A stretch of DNA of 64,000 nucleotides from Oscillibacter sp. (GCA_017526785.1 JAFXQV010000031.1:124899-188898); one strand, 5' to 3'. Counted from the first letter of the stretch, positions 9,829 through 19,483 are shown. The notes: a model not told the origin generated them from the letters alone. Numbers and translations: made by a program.

Positions 9829-10983
9829 ATGCCTCGACTTAACCGTGCCAAGAAGGGCGCGCAGGAGAAGGAACCCGAAGCGGCGGCAACTCCGCCGGAA
9901 CAGCCGGAACAGCCGCAACAAAAGAACGCGAACATTTACACCCCCTACACCATGGAAGCGCCCACCCCGGAAGATATCCTCGCAAGAATGACCGGGATAG
10001 AGAAGGCCGCCGCCGTGATTGTCGCAATCGGTGCCGACAAGGCCTCCCTGATTTATCAGCACATGGACCCCGAAGACGTGGAACAGGTCACACTCGAAGT
10101 CGCAAAGCTCGGCTTCCTGTCCATGGATGTCAGCGAAGCCGTGCTGACCGAGTTCTACCAGATGTGCATGATGAACAAGGCGGTGTCGGAAGGCGGTCTG
10201 GAATACGCCCGCTCCGTACTCGAAAAGGCGTTCGGCAACGCCACCGCCGCCACGCTCCTTACCAAGATTACAAAGTCCCTCAAGAGCCGGGAGTTCGCTT
10301 TCCTCAACAAGGCCAACCCCAAAGACCTCTTCGCAATCTTGCAGAACGAGCGCGCGCAGATTATCTCCTTGGTACTCTCCTACGTCACCCCCGAACTCGC
10401 CGCCGGCGTCATCGAACAGTTGGAGGGACAGCAGCAAATTCGCGTCGTGGAGAATCTGGCTCTCATGGACAGTGCCTCCCCGGTGTACGTCAAACTGGTG
10501 GAAACCGAAATGGCAAGACGTTTCGACAACATTTTCCAGAGCGATTCCAACGTCAAGATGGGCGGTGTCGACTTCGTGGCCAGCGTCATGAACAACCTCG
10601 ACCGCGCAAGCGAAAAGTCTATCTTCGACGGCCTGTCCGTCACAAACGAGACACTCGCGCAGGAGATTCGCCAGCGTATGTTCGTGTTCGAGGACATTGT
10701 CACGATGGACGACCGCTCTATACAGCGCTTCCTCCGCGACGTCGACAGCAAGGACGTGGTGCTTTCCCTCAAGGCCGCGCCCGAGAGCGTGTCCAACAAG
10801 CTATTCGCGAACATGTCCACGCGTATGGCCGCCAGTATCCGCGACGACTTGGAGATTACAACCAATGTCCGCATGAAGGACGTGGGCGAGGCGCAACAGC
10901 GCATTGTGGACGTTATCCGCAGGCTCGAAGACCAAGGGGAGATTATCATCCTCAAAGGAGGCAAAGACGATATCATCGCCTAA
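9829..10983 (+). CDS. fliG: Flagellar motor switch protein FliG
   Basis: C-ring protein that receives torque from the stator. It has 384 residues; the first 40 or so are a Glu/Pro/Gln-rich extension before the family core (MTGIEKAAAVIVAIGADKAS). Middle-domain and C-terminal segments are intact, including MFVFEDIVTMDDRSIQRFLRDVDSKD, the torque-helix region that contacts MotA. The ATG follows AAGGAGG; it is one base after the fliF stop, so coupling is likely. Confidence 0.96.
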   Translation: MPRLNRAKKGAQEKEPEAAATPPEQPEQPQQKNANIYTPYTMEAPTPEDILARMTGIEKAAAVIVAIGADKASLIYQHMDPEDVEQVTLEVAKLGFLSMDVSEAVLTEFYQMCMMNKAVSEGGLEYARSVLEKAFGNATAATLLTKITKSLKSREFAFLNKANPKDLFAILQNERAQIISLVLSYVTPELAAGVIEQLEGQQQIRVVENLALMDSASPVYVKLVETEMARRFDNIFQSDSNVKMGGVDFVASVMNNLDRASEKSIFDGLSVTNETLAQEIRQRMFVFEDIVTMDDRSIQRFLRDVDSKDVVLSLKAAPESVSNKLFANMSTRMAASIRDDLEITTNVRMKDVGEAQQRIVDVIRRLEDQGEIIILKGGKDDIIA

Positions 10984-11001
10984 CGGAAGGAGCGGGGGAC
11001 T

Positions 11002-11943
11002 GTGGCCGTTGTCAAGAGAAACCGCAGAACGATGCAGGCGGACGCCTATGTACTCCGTCCGGCCGGGGAGTTGTTCGTCGGGGAGGACACCCCGAAGACG
11101 CCCCTGCCTGTCAGAGAGTATGCCAACATGGACTTGGACGGGGACGAGTTCCCGTCCGAATCCGGCGCGGAAGCGGAGGACGCCGCCGAGTTCGAGGAGG
11201 ACGGGGAGGAAGAGGAGCAGGAACCCACTCCCGAAACCGACCCCCTTGGATTCGCCCGCGTTCAAGCCGACGCCCTGTTACGGGACGCCCGGAAAGAGGC
11301 CGAGGATTATGTGGCGGCCTACAAACAGCAGGCAATCGCCGAGTTTGAATCCGAACTCGAACAGCAGAAGTTCCGCGCCCGGGAGGAGGGCTATAACGCC
11401 GGGTACGCCGCCGGGATGAACGAGGCCATGGCCGAGGCCAAAGTAGAGCGGAATAAACTGGCCGCCGAACAAATCCGCGACGTGACGGAATTTTTAGAGG
11501 CGGCGGCGCGGGCGCGTGACCGCCTCTTCGACGAGAACCGCGAGGAGATGAAAAACCTTGCCATGACCATTGCCGAGAAGGTCATACAGGTCAGCTTGAA
11601 GAACAGCAGTGACATCCTGCTCCGCATGGTCGACGCCGCGACCGACACCCATAAACGTTGCGAGTGGGCGCATATCTACGTGGCCGACTGCGACGTAAAG
11701 GGCAAGGCGTTCACGACGCCCGAACTGACCGCCGCGTTAGGCCACATCTCCGACCGCGTACGCGTCATTCCCATGGCCGACGACGAGTCCGGTACCTGTA
11801 TCGTCGAACTCCCGGACGCGATTTTGGACGCGAGCGTTTCGACACAGCTTGCCAACATCCGGGAGGTACTCGACAGCGTTGGAACCGACGACGATTCCCC
11901 GACCGTCTTTTACACGGGCAAAGCCCCGAAAAATTCCGGCTGA
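11002..11943 (+). CDS. fliH: Flagellar assembly protein FliH
   Basis: Negative regulator and partner of the export ATPase FliI. It has 313 residues. The first 90 are acidic (EEDGEEEEQE-type runs). The middle is a long Ala/Glu/Arg helix with small-residue repeats (EGYNAGYAAGMNEAMAEAK, near 130-150), recalling the GxxxG-like repeats of FliH. The C-terminus resembles the FliH/YscL family (MTIAEKVIQVSLKNSSDILLRMV). The start is GTG 11002 after AAGGAG. Gene order fliG-fliH-fliI is canonical. Confidence 0.88.
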   Translation: MAVVKRNRRTMQADAYVLRPAGELFVGEDTPKTPLPVREYANMDLDGDEFPSESGAEAEDAAEFEEDGEEEEQEPTPETDPLGFARVQADALLRDARKEAEDYVAAYKQQAIAEFESELEQQKFRAREEGYNAGYAAGMNEAMAEAKVERNKLAAEQIRDVTEFLEAAARARDRLFDENREEMKNLAMTIAEKVIQVSLKNSSDILLRMVDAATDTHKRCEWAHIYVADCDVKGKAFTTPELTAALGHISDRVRVIPMADDESGTCIVELPDAILDASVSTQLANIREVLDSVGTDDDSPTVFYTGKAPKNSG

Positions 11944-11950
11944 CGATACG

Positions 11951-11981
11951 CCCCCCTTTCGGGGGGAACTTAATAAGGGGG
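11951..11981 (+). promoter_or_regulatory. C6/G6 hairpin with overlapping ribosome-site pairing before fliI
   Basis: A CCCCCC-TTTC-GGGGGG hairpin (11951-11966) is followed nine bases later by the fliI ribosome site AAGGGGG (11975-11981). The 5' arm plus loop (CCCCCTTT) can pair either with the G6 arm or with the ribosome site, so the two folds exclude each other. The same arrangement occurs at 49989-50020. Confidence 0.6.
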
Positions 11982-11988
11982 TGGGTAC

Positions 11989-13305
11989 GTGTTCCAGAAC
12001 GCCATACGGCAAATCCGGCAGGCGGAGACCATCCGCCACACGGGCAAAATTGAAAACATCGTCGGCATGTCGATTGAGGCGTCCGGGAGCAAGGCCGCCG
12101 TCGGCGACATCTGCCGCATTTACAGCGACGAATCGAGCGGGCAGATTTCCGCCGAAGTCGTGGGCTTCAAGAACGACCGCCTCTTGCTTATGCCCTACGC
12201 CGAAATGAGCGGCATTTCCGCCGGGAACTTTGTCCGCAACACCGGACACCAGCTACAGTTGAAAGTGGGACCGTATCTCAAAGGCCGCATTATCAACGCA
12301 CTTGGACAGCCCATCGACGACAAGGGACCGCTTGAAGAGGGCGTACCCTACAACATCGGCGGCGGCTACATTAACCCGCTGACGCGCCCGCCCATCCGGG
12401 AAAAAATGGAGTTCGGCGTCAAGGCCATTGACGGCCTGCTGACTATCGGAAAGGGTCAGCGCATGGGCATTTTTGCGGGTTCCGGCGTCGGGAAAAGTAC
12501 CCTGCTGGGCATGATTGCGAAAAACGTTAAGGCCGATATCAACGTCATTGCGCTTGTGGGCGAACGCGGACGGGAAGTGTTGGAGTTCGTGCAGAAAGAC
12601 CTCGGAGAGGCCGGAATGGCGCGCTCGGTGCTTGTCGTGGCGACCTCCGACCAGCCCGCCATGCTGCGCATGAAATGCCCCGCCGTGGCGACGGGTATCG
12701 CGGAGTTTTTCCGCGACCAAGGCTACGACGTGCTTCTGATGATGGACTCCCTGACGCGCTTCGCCATGGCACAGCGCGAAATCGGGCTTGCAATCGGAGA
12801 GCCGCCCGTGGCGCGTGGCTATACGCCTTCGATTTACGCCGAACTCCCGAAACTCTTGGAGCGGAGCGGCAACTTCCAGACCGGCTCTATCACGGGCATT
12901 TACACGGTACTGGTCGAGGGCGACGACACCAACGAACCCATTGCCGACACCGTACGCGGCATTCTGGACGGTCACATTGTGCTGTCCCGGGCGCTTGCCG
13001 CCGCGAACCATTACCCCGCTATCAACATCGGCGCGAGTATCTCCCGCCTCATGGTCGAACTCGTCCCGCCGGAACATCGGCAACTCGCGTCACGTCTAAG
13101 GGATATCCTGAGCGTGTACGAGAAGAACGAGGACCTTGTATCCATCGGCGCGTACAAGGCCGGGAGCAACCCCAAACTCGACCAAGCCCTGAAACAGATT
13201 GACGCAATCAACGCCTTTCTGAAGCAGGGAATCAACGAATCTTTCAGCTACGAGGACTGTCTCAAACAAATGGCGGCCATTTTCAGTCAGACCCGCGCCG
13301 AGTGA
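11989..13305 (+). CDS. fliI: Flagellum-specific ATPase FliI
   Basis: Hexameric ATPase that unfolds and feeds substrates to the flagellar export gate; related to the F1 beta subunit. It has 438 residues. Walker A is GSGVGKST (164-171), and the Walker B region is VLLMMDSLTRFA (about 245). The PPVARGYTPSIYAELPKLLER segment is characteristic of FliI/YscN. The start is GTG 11989, seven bases after AAGGGGG. It follows fliH and precedes fliJ as usual. Confidence 0.97.
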   Translation: MFQNAIRQIRQAETIRHTGKIENIVGMSIEASGSKAAVGDICRIYSDESSGQISAEVVGFKNDRLLLMPYAEMSGISAGNFVRNTGHQLQLKVGPYLKGRIINALGQPIDDKGPLEEGVPYNIGGGYINPLTRPPIREKMEFGVKAIDGLLTIGKGQRMGIFAGSGVGKSTLLGMIAKNVKADINVIALVGERGREVLEFVQKDLGEAGMARSVLVVATSDQPAMLRMKCPAVATGIAEFFRDQGYDVLLMMDSLTRFAMAQREIGLAIGEPPVARGYTPSIYAELPKLLERSGNFQTGSITGIYTVLVEGDDTNEPIADTVRGILDGHIVLSRALAAANHYPAINIGASISRLMVELVPPEHRQLASRLRDILSVYEKNEDLVSIGAYKAGSNPKLDQALKQIDAINAFLKQGINESFSYEDCLKQMAAIFSQTRAE

Positions 13306-13328
13306 CCCGAAAGTGAGGTGTGTCCGTT

Positions 13329-13784
13329 TTGAAACGGTTTCAATTTCAATTGGAACCCGTCCTGAACTTCAAACAGCAGGGCTTGGACGCGTTAATGATA
13401 GAGTTATCCGCCATACAGGCGAGCGTGGCCGCGCAGGAGAACAGGCGGAGCGCGGCCTACCAGCGTCTGGCCGACTACGACGCCGAGAGCGTACGCAAGA
13501 ACGCCGAGGGCATGTCGGTCATTGAGGCGCTGGAGCGGCAGTCGTGCCAGCAGGTTTTGGCGCGGCGGGCGCGCAACGAGGACGACGAACTGGCGCGCTT
13601 GCGGCGCGAGGCCGAGAAGAAGCGCGCCGAGATTGTGGAGGCGCGGAAAGAGACGCATTCTCTGGAACGTCTGCGGGAGACGCGGCAATCGGAATTTAAC
13701 GCCGCGCTGGCCAAGGCCGAGGAAAAGGAACTCGACGATTTGACGGCCGCCCGCCGCGCTTCGGCCGCGAGCGCCGCCGGGTAA
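13329..13784 (+). CDS. fliJ: Flagellar export protein FliJ
   Basis: Coiled-coil stalk that sits inside the FliI hexamer and activates the export gate. It has 151 residues, starting MKRFQFQLEPVLNFKQQ, which matches the FliJ N-terminus. The rest is nearly all helix-forming charged residues. I chose TTG 13329, nine bases after GTGAGGTG; GTG 13320 overlaps that ribosome site. It follows fliI by 23 bases. A motE gene, which often follows fliJ in Firmicutes, is absent here. Confidence 0.88.
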   Translation: MKRFQFQLEPVLNFKQQGLDALMIELSAIQASVAAQENRRSAAYQRLADYDAESVRKNAEGMSVIEALERQSCQQVLARRARNEDDELARLRREAEKKRAEIVEARKETHSLERLRETRQSEFNAALAKAEEKELDDLTAARRASAASAAG

Positions 13785-13902
13785 ACTGATTCCGGTGTCC
13801 ATGAAACGCGGCCGCCGTCGTGCAAGCGGAACCCATGAAAGGAGGTGAGGCCGTAAAAAACGCGTACCCACAGCCCATATCATATGGAGGTGACATAAAT
13901 TC

Positions 13903-14976
13903 GTGGAAATGAGAAACACAGCGGCATTAGACCAGATTCTGACGGCGGCACCGTCCGGGCGCGGCGCTTCGCGGAGCAACGCGAAAGCGTCCGACGGTTC
14001 CGACTTCGGGAGCATGGTACGCCAGAAACAGCAGGACACCCGCGCAAATGACGGCAAGGACACGCCCGCGCAGACTTCCTCCGCGAAACCCAAGGACAAG
14101 CCCGACACGCCCACGCCACAGCAGAACGCCGACACGCCCGCCGAACAGTACGAAATCGCGGCGGCCATGATGATGCAGTCATGGTTACAGATGATTCCCG
14201 TCAATGTGACCCCGGAGGAAAACACGCTGGAAGTCGAAATCACCCCGGAGTTTCTCCCCGACATGCACACGGAAGCGGAAGTCGTCGCGCCGCTGGAACA
14301 GATTCAGGTCAGGCCGGAAGAAGTCGTGGAACACACGGAAATCCGAGAGTTCCGCGACGTGGTGGAGGAAGTCCGCACGGAAGTGCAGGACTTTTCGGAC
14401 AAGCCCGTGACCGAGGAGCAGACCGAGGAAGTAGAGGAAACGGTCGTCGTGGAAAATGTGAAGGTCGAGACCCCGGTTTTCGGCTACATGGACGCCGAAC
14501 CCGTGAAAGTGGCCACCGTACAGGAAAAGCCCGTCGAACTCGAAGCCCCCGACGGCTTGGAGCAGTTGCGCGGACGCGTTGAGGAATTTCTGACCGACGC
14601 CGAGGGCAACAGTTACGTGGAACTGACGCTTTCCCCGCCCGAACTCGGGAAAATTACGGTCTCGCTGACGCAGGCCGCCGACGGCGCGTTACACGTACAG
14701 CTCAGCGCAACGACCGTCCGCGCCGCCGAACTGCTCGAACGCAACACAAGCGGCTTGCAACAGCTTTTAGCGTCCACGTCCCGCCCGCAGGTGAAAGTGG
14801 AGATGACCGAAACCCAGAACAACCCCTACATTTTCATCAACCCCAATCAGGACAACGGGCAGAACCAGCAGCGCCAGCAGCAGAATCAGCAGAAGCGTGA
14901 CCGGGAACGCGGAGAACACGAGGACAGCGATTTCATACACCAGTTGCGGCTCGGACTGGTCGGAATCGGCGTCTGA
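13903..14976 (+). CDS. fliK: Flagellar hook-length control protein FliK
   Basis: Molecular ruler and substrate-specificity switch of the export gate. It has 357 residues. The N-terminal two thirds are low-complexity (Gln, Pro, Glu, Val). The C-terminal domain (about 225-300) has the FliK signature VELTLSPPELGKITVSL followed by VQLSATTVRAAELLERN. The tail is Gln-rich. The start is GTG 13903 after GGAGGTGACATAAATTC; a second GGAGGTGA about 45 bases upstream has no clear gene behind it. Order fliJ-fliK-flgD is standard. Confidence 0.9.
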   Translation: MEMRNTAALDQILTAAPSGRGASRSNAKASDGSDFGSMVRQKQQDTRANDGKDTPAQTSSAKPKDKPDTPTPQQNADTPAEQYEIAAAMMMQSWLQMIPVNVTPEENTLEVEITPEFLPDMHTEAEVVAPLEQIQVRPEEVVEHTEIREFRDVVEEVRTEVQDFSDKPVTEEQTEEVEETVVVENVKVETPVFGYMDAEPVKVATVQEKPVELEAPDGLEQLRGRVEEFLTDAEGNSYVELTLSPPELGKITVSLTQAADGALHVQLSATTVRAAELLERNTSGLQQLLASTSRPQVKVEMTETQNNPYIFINPNQDNGQNQQRQQQNQQKRDRERGEHEDSDFIHQLRLGLVGIGV

Positions 14977-14995
14977 CGCCCGGAAAGGAGTACAC

Positions 14996-15817
14996 ATGAG
15001 CAGTAACTATTACACAGACCTCAAGGGCATTGTGACGACGGGTCTGGAAGCGGCCTCCACCGTCGCGAAGCACAGCACCAGCACCAAGGCCGGAAAAGAC
15101 CTCCAAATGGAGGACTTCTTACAGTTGATGGTCGCCACGGTTCAGAACCAGACCATTGACAATCAGGCCGACATCAGCGACATGATGAACCAGATGGTTC
15201 AAATGTCCGTGGTGCAGGCGATTTCCAACATCAGCCAGTTGATTACCGACACCACCAGTCTGACCTACGCCGCCTCTCTGGTCGGGAAAGACGTTATCAT
15301 CGCCGAGAAAGTCGGAAACGAAACGATTCAGATTCCCGGCAAGGTCACGGGTACGGGTACGCTCGACGGAACCCCGGTCATTTTCGTGGGCGACAAGAGC
15401 TACTGGCTGTCGGACGTGCTGGCCGTCGGGGAGTTGCCGTCCAAGGAGTCGCAAGAGCAGAACGCGCAGGCGCTCCAGAACGACGAGGACTGGCTGTCCC
15501 AGCAGACCACATCCAGTTCCATGGACATGGCCGCCCGCGCCGCGCTCGACGACATTGCCAAGCTCCAGAGCGCCAAAGACGACACCGTGGACGCCCTCTT
15601 GGAAGCTATCAAGCCCTCCGACGACGACGACGACAAGCGCGCCAACGCCATTGCGGACTTTCTCGACCCGAACGCCAACAGGTATGACGCCGTGGTGAAT
15701 CTGCTGACCGCCGCCGGGAACAGCGCCGACGCCGCCGCGATTCTCAGCGCCCTTGGACACGACGATATCCCGCTGTCCGTCATTGAGGACGCCATGCAGG
15801 AAATCGGCGTCATTTGA
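14996..15817 (+). CDS. flgD: Flagellar hook cap protein FlgD
   Basis: Capping scaffold for hook growth. It has 273 residues. The N-terminal domain has KDLQMEDFLQLMVATVQNQT (about 34-53) and MMNQMVQMSVVQAISNISQL, the conserved LLxxQLxxQ-type region. A central domain follows, and a C-terminal, acidic, helical part (residues 150 onwards) is longer than in Bacillus. The start is ATG 14996 after AAAGGAG; a longer frame overlapping fliK is rejected. Confidence 0.92.
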   Translation: MSSNYYTDLKGIVTTGLEAASTVAKHSTSTKAGKDLQMEDFLQLMVATVQNQTIDNQADISDMMNQMVQMSVVQAISNISQLITDTTSLTYAASLVGKDVIIAEKVGNETIQIPGKVTGTGTLDGTPVIFVGDKSYWLSDVLAVGELPSKESQEQNAQALQNDEDWLSQQTTSSSMDMAARAALDDIAKLQSAKDDTVDALLEAIKPSDDDDDKRANAIADFLDPNANRYDAVVNLLTAAGNSADAAAILSALGHDDIPLSVIEDAMQEIGVI

Positions 15818-15841
15818 ACGCTTTCCGGAGGGGCAACGACG

Positions 15842-16198
15842 ATGATTGACAAATTGCACGGCGTCGCGCCGCCCACCCGTACGCAGACCACGGCCGCCGC
15901 GCGGACACAACCCGCGTTCGGTGCCATGCTTCGGCAGTGCGCGCAGACCGTCAACTTCTCCAAGCACGCGCTCGCCCGCGCCGAGGAACGCGGAATTGAA
16001 CTCACCCCCGACTTAATGGGCAAATTGGCCGATTCCGTCGAGAAAGCCCAAGAGAAGGGCGCGAAAAACATTCTTGCGTTCAGCGATTCGCAGGCCTTCA
16101 TTATCAACATCCCCTACGGGCGGGTCATTACCACCATGTCCGGGGAGGAAATGAAGCAGAACATCTTCACCAACATTGACGGGGCTGTACTGCTCTGA
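15842..16198 (+). CDS. Flagellar operon protein (TIGR02530 family)
   Basis: A 118-residue protein found between flgD and flgE in many Firmicutes and Thermotogae flagellar operons. Typical features are NFSKHALARAEERGIELTPDLMGKLADSVEKAQEKGAKN (about 38-76) and IINIPYGRVITTMSGEEMKQNIFTNIDGAVLL at the C-terminus. Its biochemical role is not established; the position suggests hook assembly. GGAGGGG-like sequence precedes the ATG. Confidence 0.88.
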   Translation: MIDKLHGVAPPTRTQTTAAARTQPAFGAMLRQCAQTVNFSKHALARAEERGIELTPDLMGKLADSVEKAQEKGAKNILAFSDSQAFIINIPYGRVITTMSGEEMKQNIFTNIDGAVLL

Positions 16199-16287
16199 CA
16201 GTACACGGCAGGTCCTCTACAGGATGTCGCGGGGCGTCGCCCGACTGGCGCGCCCCAACGCCCCCGCATGATATAAGGAGTTATCAC

Positions 16288-17385
16288 ATGACAAGTTCCA
16301 TGTACGCGGCTGTCGCGGGTCTCAAAACGCACATGAGCGCCCTCGGCGTCATCGGCAACAACGTCGCAAACGTCAACACATACGCCTACAAGGCTACCCG
16401 GTACACATTCGACGAAGCCCTGTACACCAACGTCCGCTCCGGCTCCAACGGCACGGAGGAAATCGGCGGCAACAACCCCGCGCAAATCGGCTTCGGCTGT
16501 ACGCTGGGGACTATCGACCTCGACATGGGTACCAAAATCTTCAACACCACGGGCAGAGGCATGGACTGCATGATAGACGGCGACGGCTTCTTTCTCGTCG
16601 GCGACAAAACCAAGCTCGGTATCAACACGCAGGCCGAACTCAACGGCATGTCGCTGAGCCGTCTGGGCAATTTCGAGTTCAACAGCGGCTATCTCACCGA
16701 CGGCGGCGGGAACATCGTCTACGGCTTTCTCAACGTCTCCAACCCCGACCAGAACGCGCAGTTCAGCACGCTCTTGACGCCGATTCGGCTTCCGTATTAT
16801 AATGAGGACACCAAGGAAATTCTCATGCCCCTTGAGAGCGACGACGAGGAGAACCCCGAACTCGTGGACAACGAGACCGCGCTGGAAGCTATCGCCGAGG
16901 CCAACGCCCCCGGACAGGAAGCCACCCACATCCCCTACAAGCGCCTCAACGTCGATACGCTCAGCGTCGACCGCGCCGGGGTCATTACCGCCGTCACTGC
17001 GGACGACATTCAGGTAGTCATCGGCGTCATCGCCGTGGCGAAGGCCGAGAACCCCAACGGCGTCACCCATACCGACGGGCGCTACTATACGGCTCTCGGC
17101 GGCGCGGGCAATCTCCGCCTGACGACCGTCGGCGGCACCGTCACCTACCCGGAAATCGGCATGGACGGCCAGCCCGTCAACCCCGGCGGCACCGACGCGA
17201 ACCGCCTCATCATCGAGAGTTCGGGTGACACGGAAATCCTCAACGGCGGCCTCGAATCCTCCGGCACCGACCTCGCCGACGAAATCACACACATGATTGT
17301 CATCCAGCGCGGCTATCAGGCCAACACCAGAATTGTCACCGTGACCGACTCCATGCTGGAAGAACTCGTCAACATGAAGCGGTAA
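16288..17385 (+). CDS. flgE: Flagellar hook protein FlgE
   Basis: Major subunit of the hook, the universal joint. It has 365 residues. The N-terminus MTSSMYAAVAGLKTHMSALGVIGNNVANVNTYAYK carries the rod/hook signature, GMDCMIDGDGFFLV (about 92-105) is the conserved FlgE/G core, and the C-terminal helix is ADEITHMIVIQRGYQANTRIVTVTDSMLEELVNMK. The ATG follows AAGGAG. It is between the TIGR02530 gene and flbD, as expected. Confidence 0.93.
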   Translation: MTSSMYAAVAGLKTHMSALGVIGNNVANVNTYAYKATRYTFDEALYTNVRSGSNGTEEIGGNNPAQIGFGCTLGTIDLDMGTKIFNTTGRGMDCMIDGDGFFLVGDKTKLGINTQAELNGMSLSRLGNFEFNSGYLTDGGGNIVYGFLNVSNPDQNAQFSTLLTPIRLPYYNEDTKEILMPLESDDEENPELVDNETALEAIAEANAPGQEATHIPYKRLNVDTLSVDRAGVITAVTADDIQVVIGVIAVAKAENPNGVTHTDGRYYTALGGAGNLRLTTVGGTVTYPEIGMDGQPVNPGGTDANRLIIESSGDTEILNGGLESSGTDLADEITHMIVIQRGYQANTRIVTVTDSMLEELVNMKR

Positions 17386-17448
17386 TTCTCCGGGCGTCGG
17401 GGGATACCCTCCCCCGCGCCCCTCCGGCGCAGAAAGGAACAGTGTACC

Positions 17449-17676
17449 ATGATTGTACTAACCAAAGTCTCCAAGGAAAAGTTCCTGCTCAACCATAACC
17501 AGATTGAGTGTATCGAGACCATCCCGGAAACCCGCGTCGTCATGATGAACCATGACTATTACCTCGTGCAGGAGACCATACAGGATATCATCCGCAAAAT
17601 CGCGGAGTACAACGCGAAAGTTCTCGACATCCACCGCCAGATTGCCGTGACCGACAAAGCCGACAAGAGGAAATAG
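17449..17676 (+). CDS. flbD: Flagellar protein FlbD
   Basis: A small (75-residue) protein conserved between flgE and motA in many flagellar operons; also called YlzI or SwrD, linked in Bacillus to motor torque. The pattern MIVLTKVSKEKFLLNHNQIECIETIPETRV and VMMNHDYYLVQETIQDIIRKI matches the family. AAAGGA precedes the ATG. No odd features. Confidence 0.92.
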   Translation: MIVLTKVSKEKFLLNHNQIECIETIPETRVVMMNHDYYLVQETIQDIIRKIAEYNAKVLDIHRQIAVTDKADKRK

Positions 17677-17727
17677 CCGGGAACCCCCGCGCAAGAACGA
17701 ACGATAAGAAACGGAGCGGAAATTTTT

Positions 17728-18525
17728 ATGAATATTGCGTACGTCGTGGGACTGCTTCTGTCTTTCGCGTTTATCCTGCTGGGAATGCTGGGCTTCCCGA
17801 AAATCGACTTTAACAAGTTAATGAACTTCGTCGACATGCCCAGCGTCCTCATCGTGGTGGGCTGTACGTTCGCGGTCGTGGCGGCCAGTATGCCGACATC
17901 CGTGCTGAAATCCATTCCCAAGCATTTCGGGCTGGTCATGAATACCAAGAAGTTCGACCCCATGAGCATTATCGACCAGTTGACCGAAATCGCCAACAAG
18001 GCGCGTAAAGACGGCCTGCTGTCGCTGGAAGGCATGGCCTCCGAGCAGAAGGACCCCTTTTTCAAACAGGCTATCATGCTTCTGGTCGACGGCAACGACG
18101 CCGACCGCGTCCGGCTCGTGCTGGAAACCGATATCGAGCAAATGGCGGCGCGGCACGAGTCCGGCGCGGCGCTCTACGACAAGGCCTCCGCAATGGCACC
18201 CGCGTTCGGCATGGTCGGCACGCTCTGCGGCCTTATCAACATGTGCAAAGGCCTGAACATGTCCGACGGCTCCTCCTCCCTCGGCGACGACATGGGTACC
18301 GCCATGATTACGACCATGTACGGCTGTATGCTGGCGCACCAAGTATTCGGCCCCATTGCGACTCACCTGCGGACACGCGGAGACGAGGAAATCTTGTGCA
18401 AGATGATTATCGTCGAGGGCATTACGGGCATTCAGTCCGGGGAAAACCCCAAGTTTCTCCGGGAACGCCTCCTGACGTTCGTCTCTCAAAACGCCCGCGA
18501 AAAGGCCACCGCCGGTAACGAATAA
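17728..18525 (+). CDS. motA: Flagellar motor stator protein MotA
   Basis: Membrane stator subunit that converts ion flow into torque. It has 265 residues with four helices: two near the N-terminus (VGLLLSFAFILLGMLGF and VLIVVGCTFAVVAAS) and two near 150-210 (APAFGMVGTLCGLINMC and an IGTAM-like region). The cytoplasmic loop carries the residues that contact FliG. It precedes motB by 60 bases. The coupling ion cannot be read from the sequence with confidence. Confidence 0.94.
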   Translation: MNIAYVVGLLLSFAFILLGMLGFPKIDFNKLMNFVDMPSVLIVVGCTFAVVAASMPTSVLKSIPKHFGLVMNTKKFDPMSIIDQLTEIANKARKDGLLSLEGMASEQKDPFFKQAIMLLVDGNDADRVRLVLETDIEQMAARHESGAALYDKASAMAPAFGMVGTLCGLINMCKGLNMSDGSSSLGDDMGTAMITTMYGCMLAHQVFGPIATHLRTRGDEEILCKMIIVEGITGIQSGENPKFLRERLLTFVSQNAREKATAGNE

Positions 18526-18585
18526 GACAGAACCGCTTTTCCGTCCCGGAATAGCGGGAACATGAAGGGAGGAAGCGACCTCTTT

Positions 18586-19452
18586 ATGGCAATCAAGAAG
18601 AAAAGCAGCGGTGGCGGCGGCGCGAACTGGATGGACACCTACGGCGACATGGTGACGCTGTTGCTCTGCTTCTTCGTCCTGCTCTACTCCATGTCGACTA
18701 TCAGTGAGGAGAAGTTCAAGGCCATTGTGCAGAGCTTCAACCCGTCGTCGCTGGAAACCAGCACCATGACTTCCGGCAGTGAAGGCCCCCTTGCCGACCC
18801 GTCCGAGGGTATCGGCTCCGACTACGGCCTCTCCCCGCCCACAGAGGACGCAATGGAACAGACCGACATCGACGATTTGCTGGAACAACTCGCGCAGATG
18901 CTAAAGGAAGTTGCCGCCGATAGCGGACAGGCCGAAAACATCGAAGTCACCAAGGGTGACGGCTATGTGTTCGTGTCGTTCAACGACGCCGTGTTTTTCA
19001 TGGGCGACAGCCCGACCATCACCGTGGAGGGCGAGCGTATCCTGAACGTCGTGGCCGACGCGCTCAACCACGCCGCCCGCGCCGTGGACGAACTGCGCGT
19101 TATGGGGCATACCGCGCAGGCGTCGCCCGACCGCCCCAACAACGTCGACAACGACCGCCGTCTGGCCTCCAACCGCGCAACCAACGTGACGATTTACCTA
19201 CAGAAGCGCGTGGAAATCTCCCCGGCGCGTATCGTCAGCGTCGGGTACGGCCAGCACAGACCCGTCGACACCAACAGCACCCGCGAGGGGCGCGCCCACA
19301 ACCGCCGCGTGGAGATGATTATCACGGGCAAGAACCTCTACAGCGAACTCGGCGACGCCCTCCAGCAGTACCAGACGCTCCGCACGGGGGACGCCCCTGC
19401 GGAAGTCTCCGAGGAATTTTACGCGGAAGACGCCGGAGCCCCTTTAGAATAA
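18586..19452 (+). CDS. motB: Flagellar motor stator protein MotB
   Basis: Stator partner of MotA that binds peptidoglycan. It has 288 residues from ATG 18586. A single N-terminal helix (GDMVTLLLCFFVLLYSMS) carries the essential ion-binding aspartate, D21. A plug-like linker follows, and an OmpA-type peptidoglycan domain occupies the C-terminal half (ELRVMGHTA, NDRRLASNRATNVTIYL, GYGQHRPVDTNSTREGRAHNRRVEM). ATG 18562 would add eight residues, but the GGGAGG lies after it. fliL, often next, is absent. Confidence 0.93.
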   Translation: MAIKKKSSGGGGANWMDTYGDMVTLLLCFFVLLYSMSTISEEKFKAIVQSFNPSSLETSTMTSGSEGPLADPSEGIGSDYGLSPPTEDAMEQTDIDDLLEQLAQMLKEVAADSGQAENIEVTKGDGYVFVSFNDAVFFMGDSPTITVEGERILNVVADALNHAARAVDELRVMGHTAQASPDRPNNVDNDRRLASNRATNVTIYLQKRVEISPARIVSVGYGQHRPVDTNSTREGRAHNRRVEMIITGKNLYSELGDALQQYQTLRTGDAPAEVSEEFYAEDAGAPLE

Positions 19453-19483
19453 ATGTGCGCGGCTGACAGGAAATGAGGTGCCT

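Noticed and set aside
10164-11348. 394-residue plus-strand frame
   Set aside because: Frame shadow of fliG and fliH; Arg/Gly-rich composition typical of out-of-frame GC-rich coding DNA.
13836-13916. 25-codon frame with GGAGGTGA sites before fliK
   Set aside because: Very short, overlaps the fliK start, and shows no conserved pattern; the sequence is better read as a duplicated ribosome site.
16114-17292. 392-residue minus-strand frame
   Set aside because: Antisense shadow of flgE; no recognisable domain.
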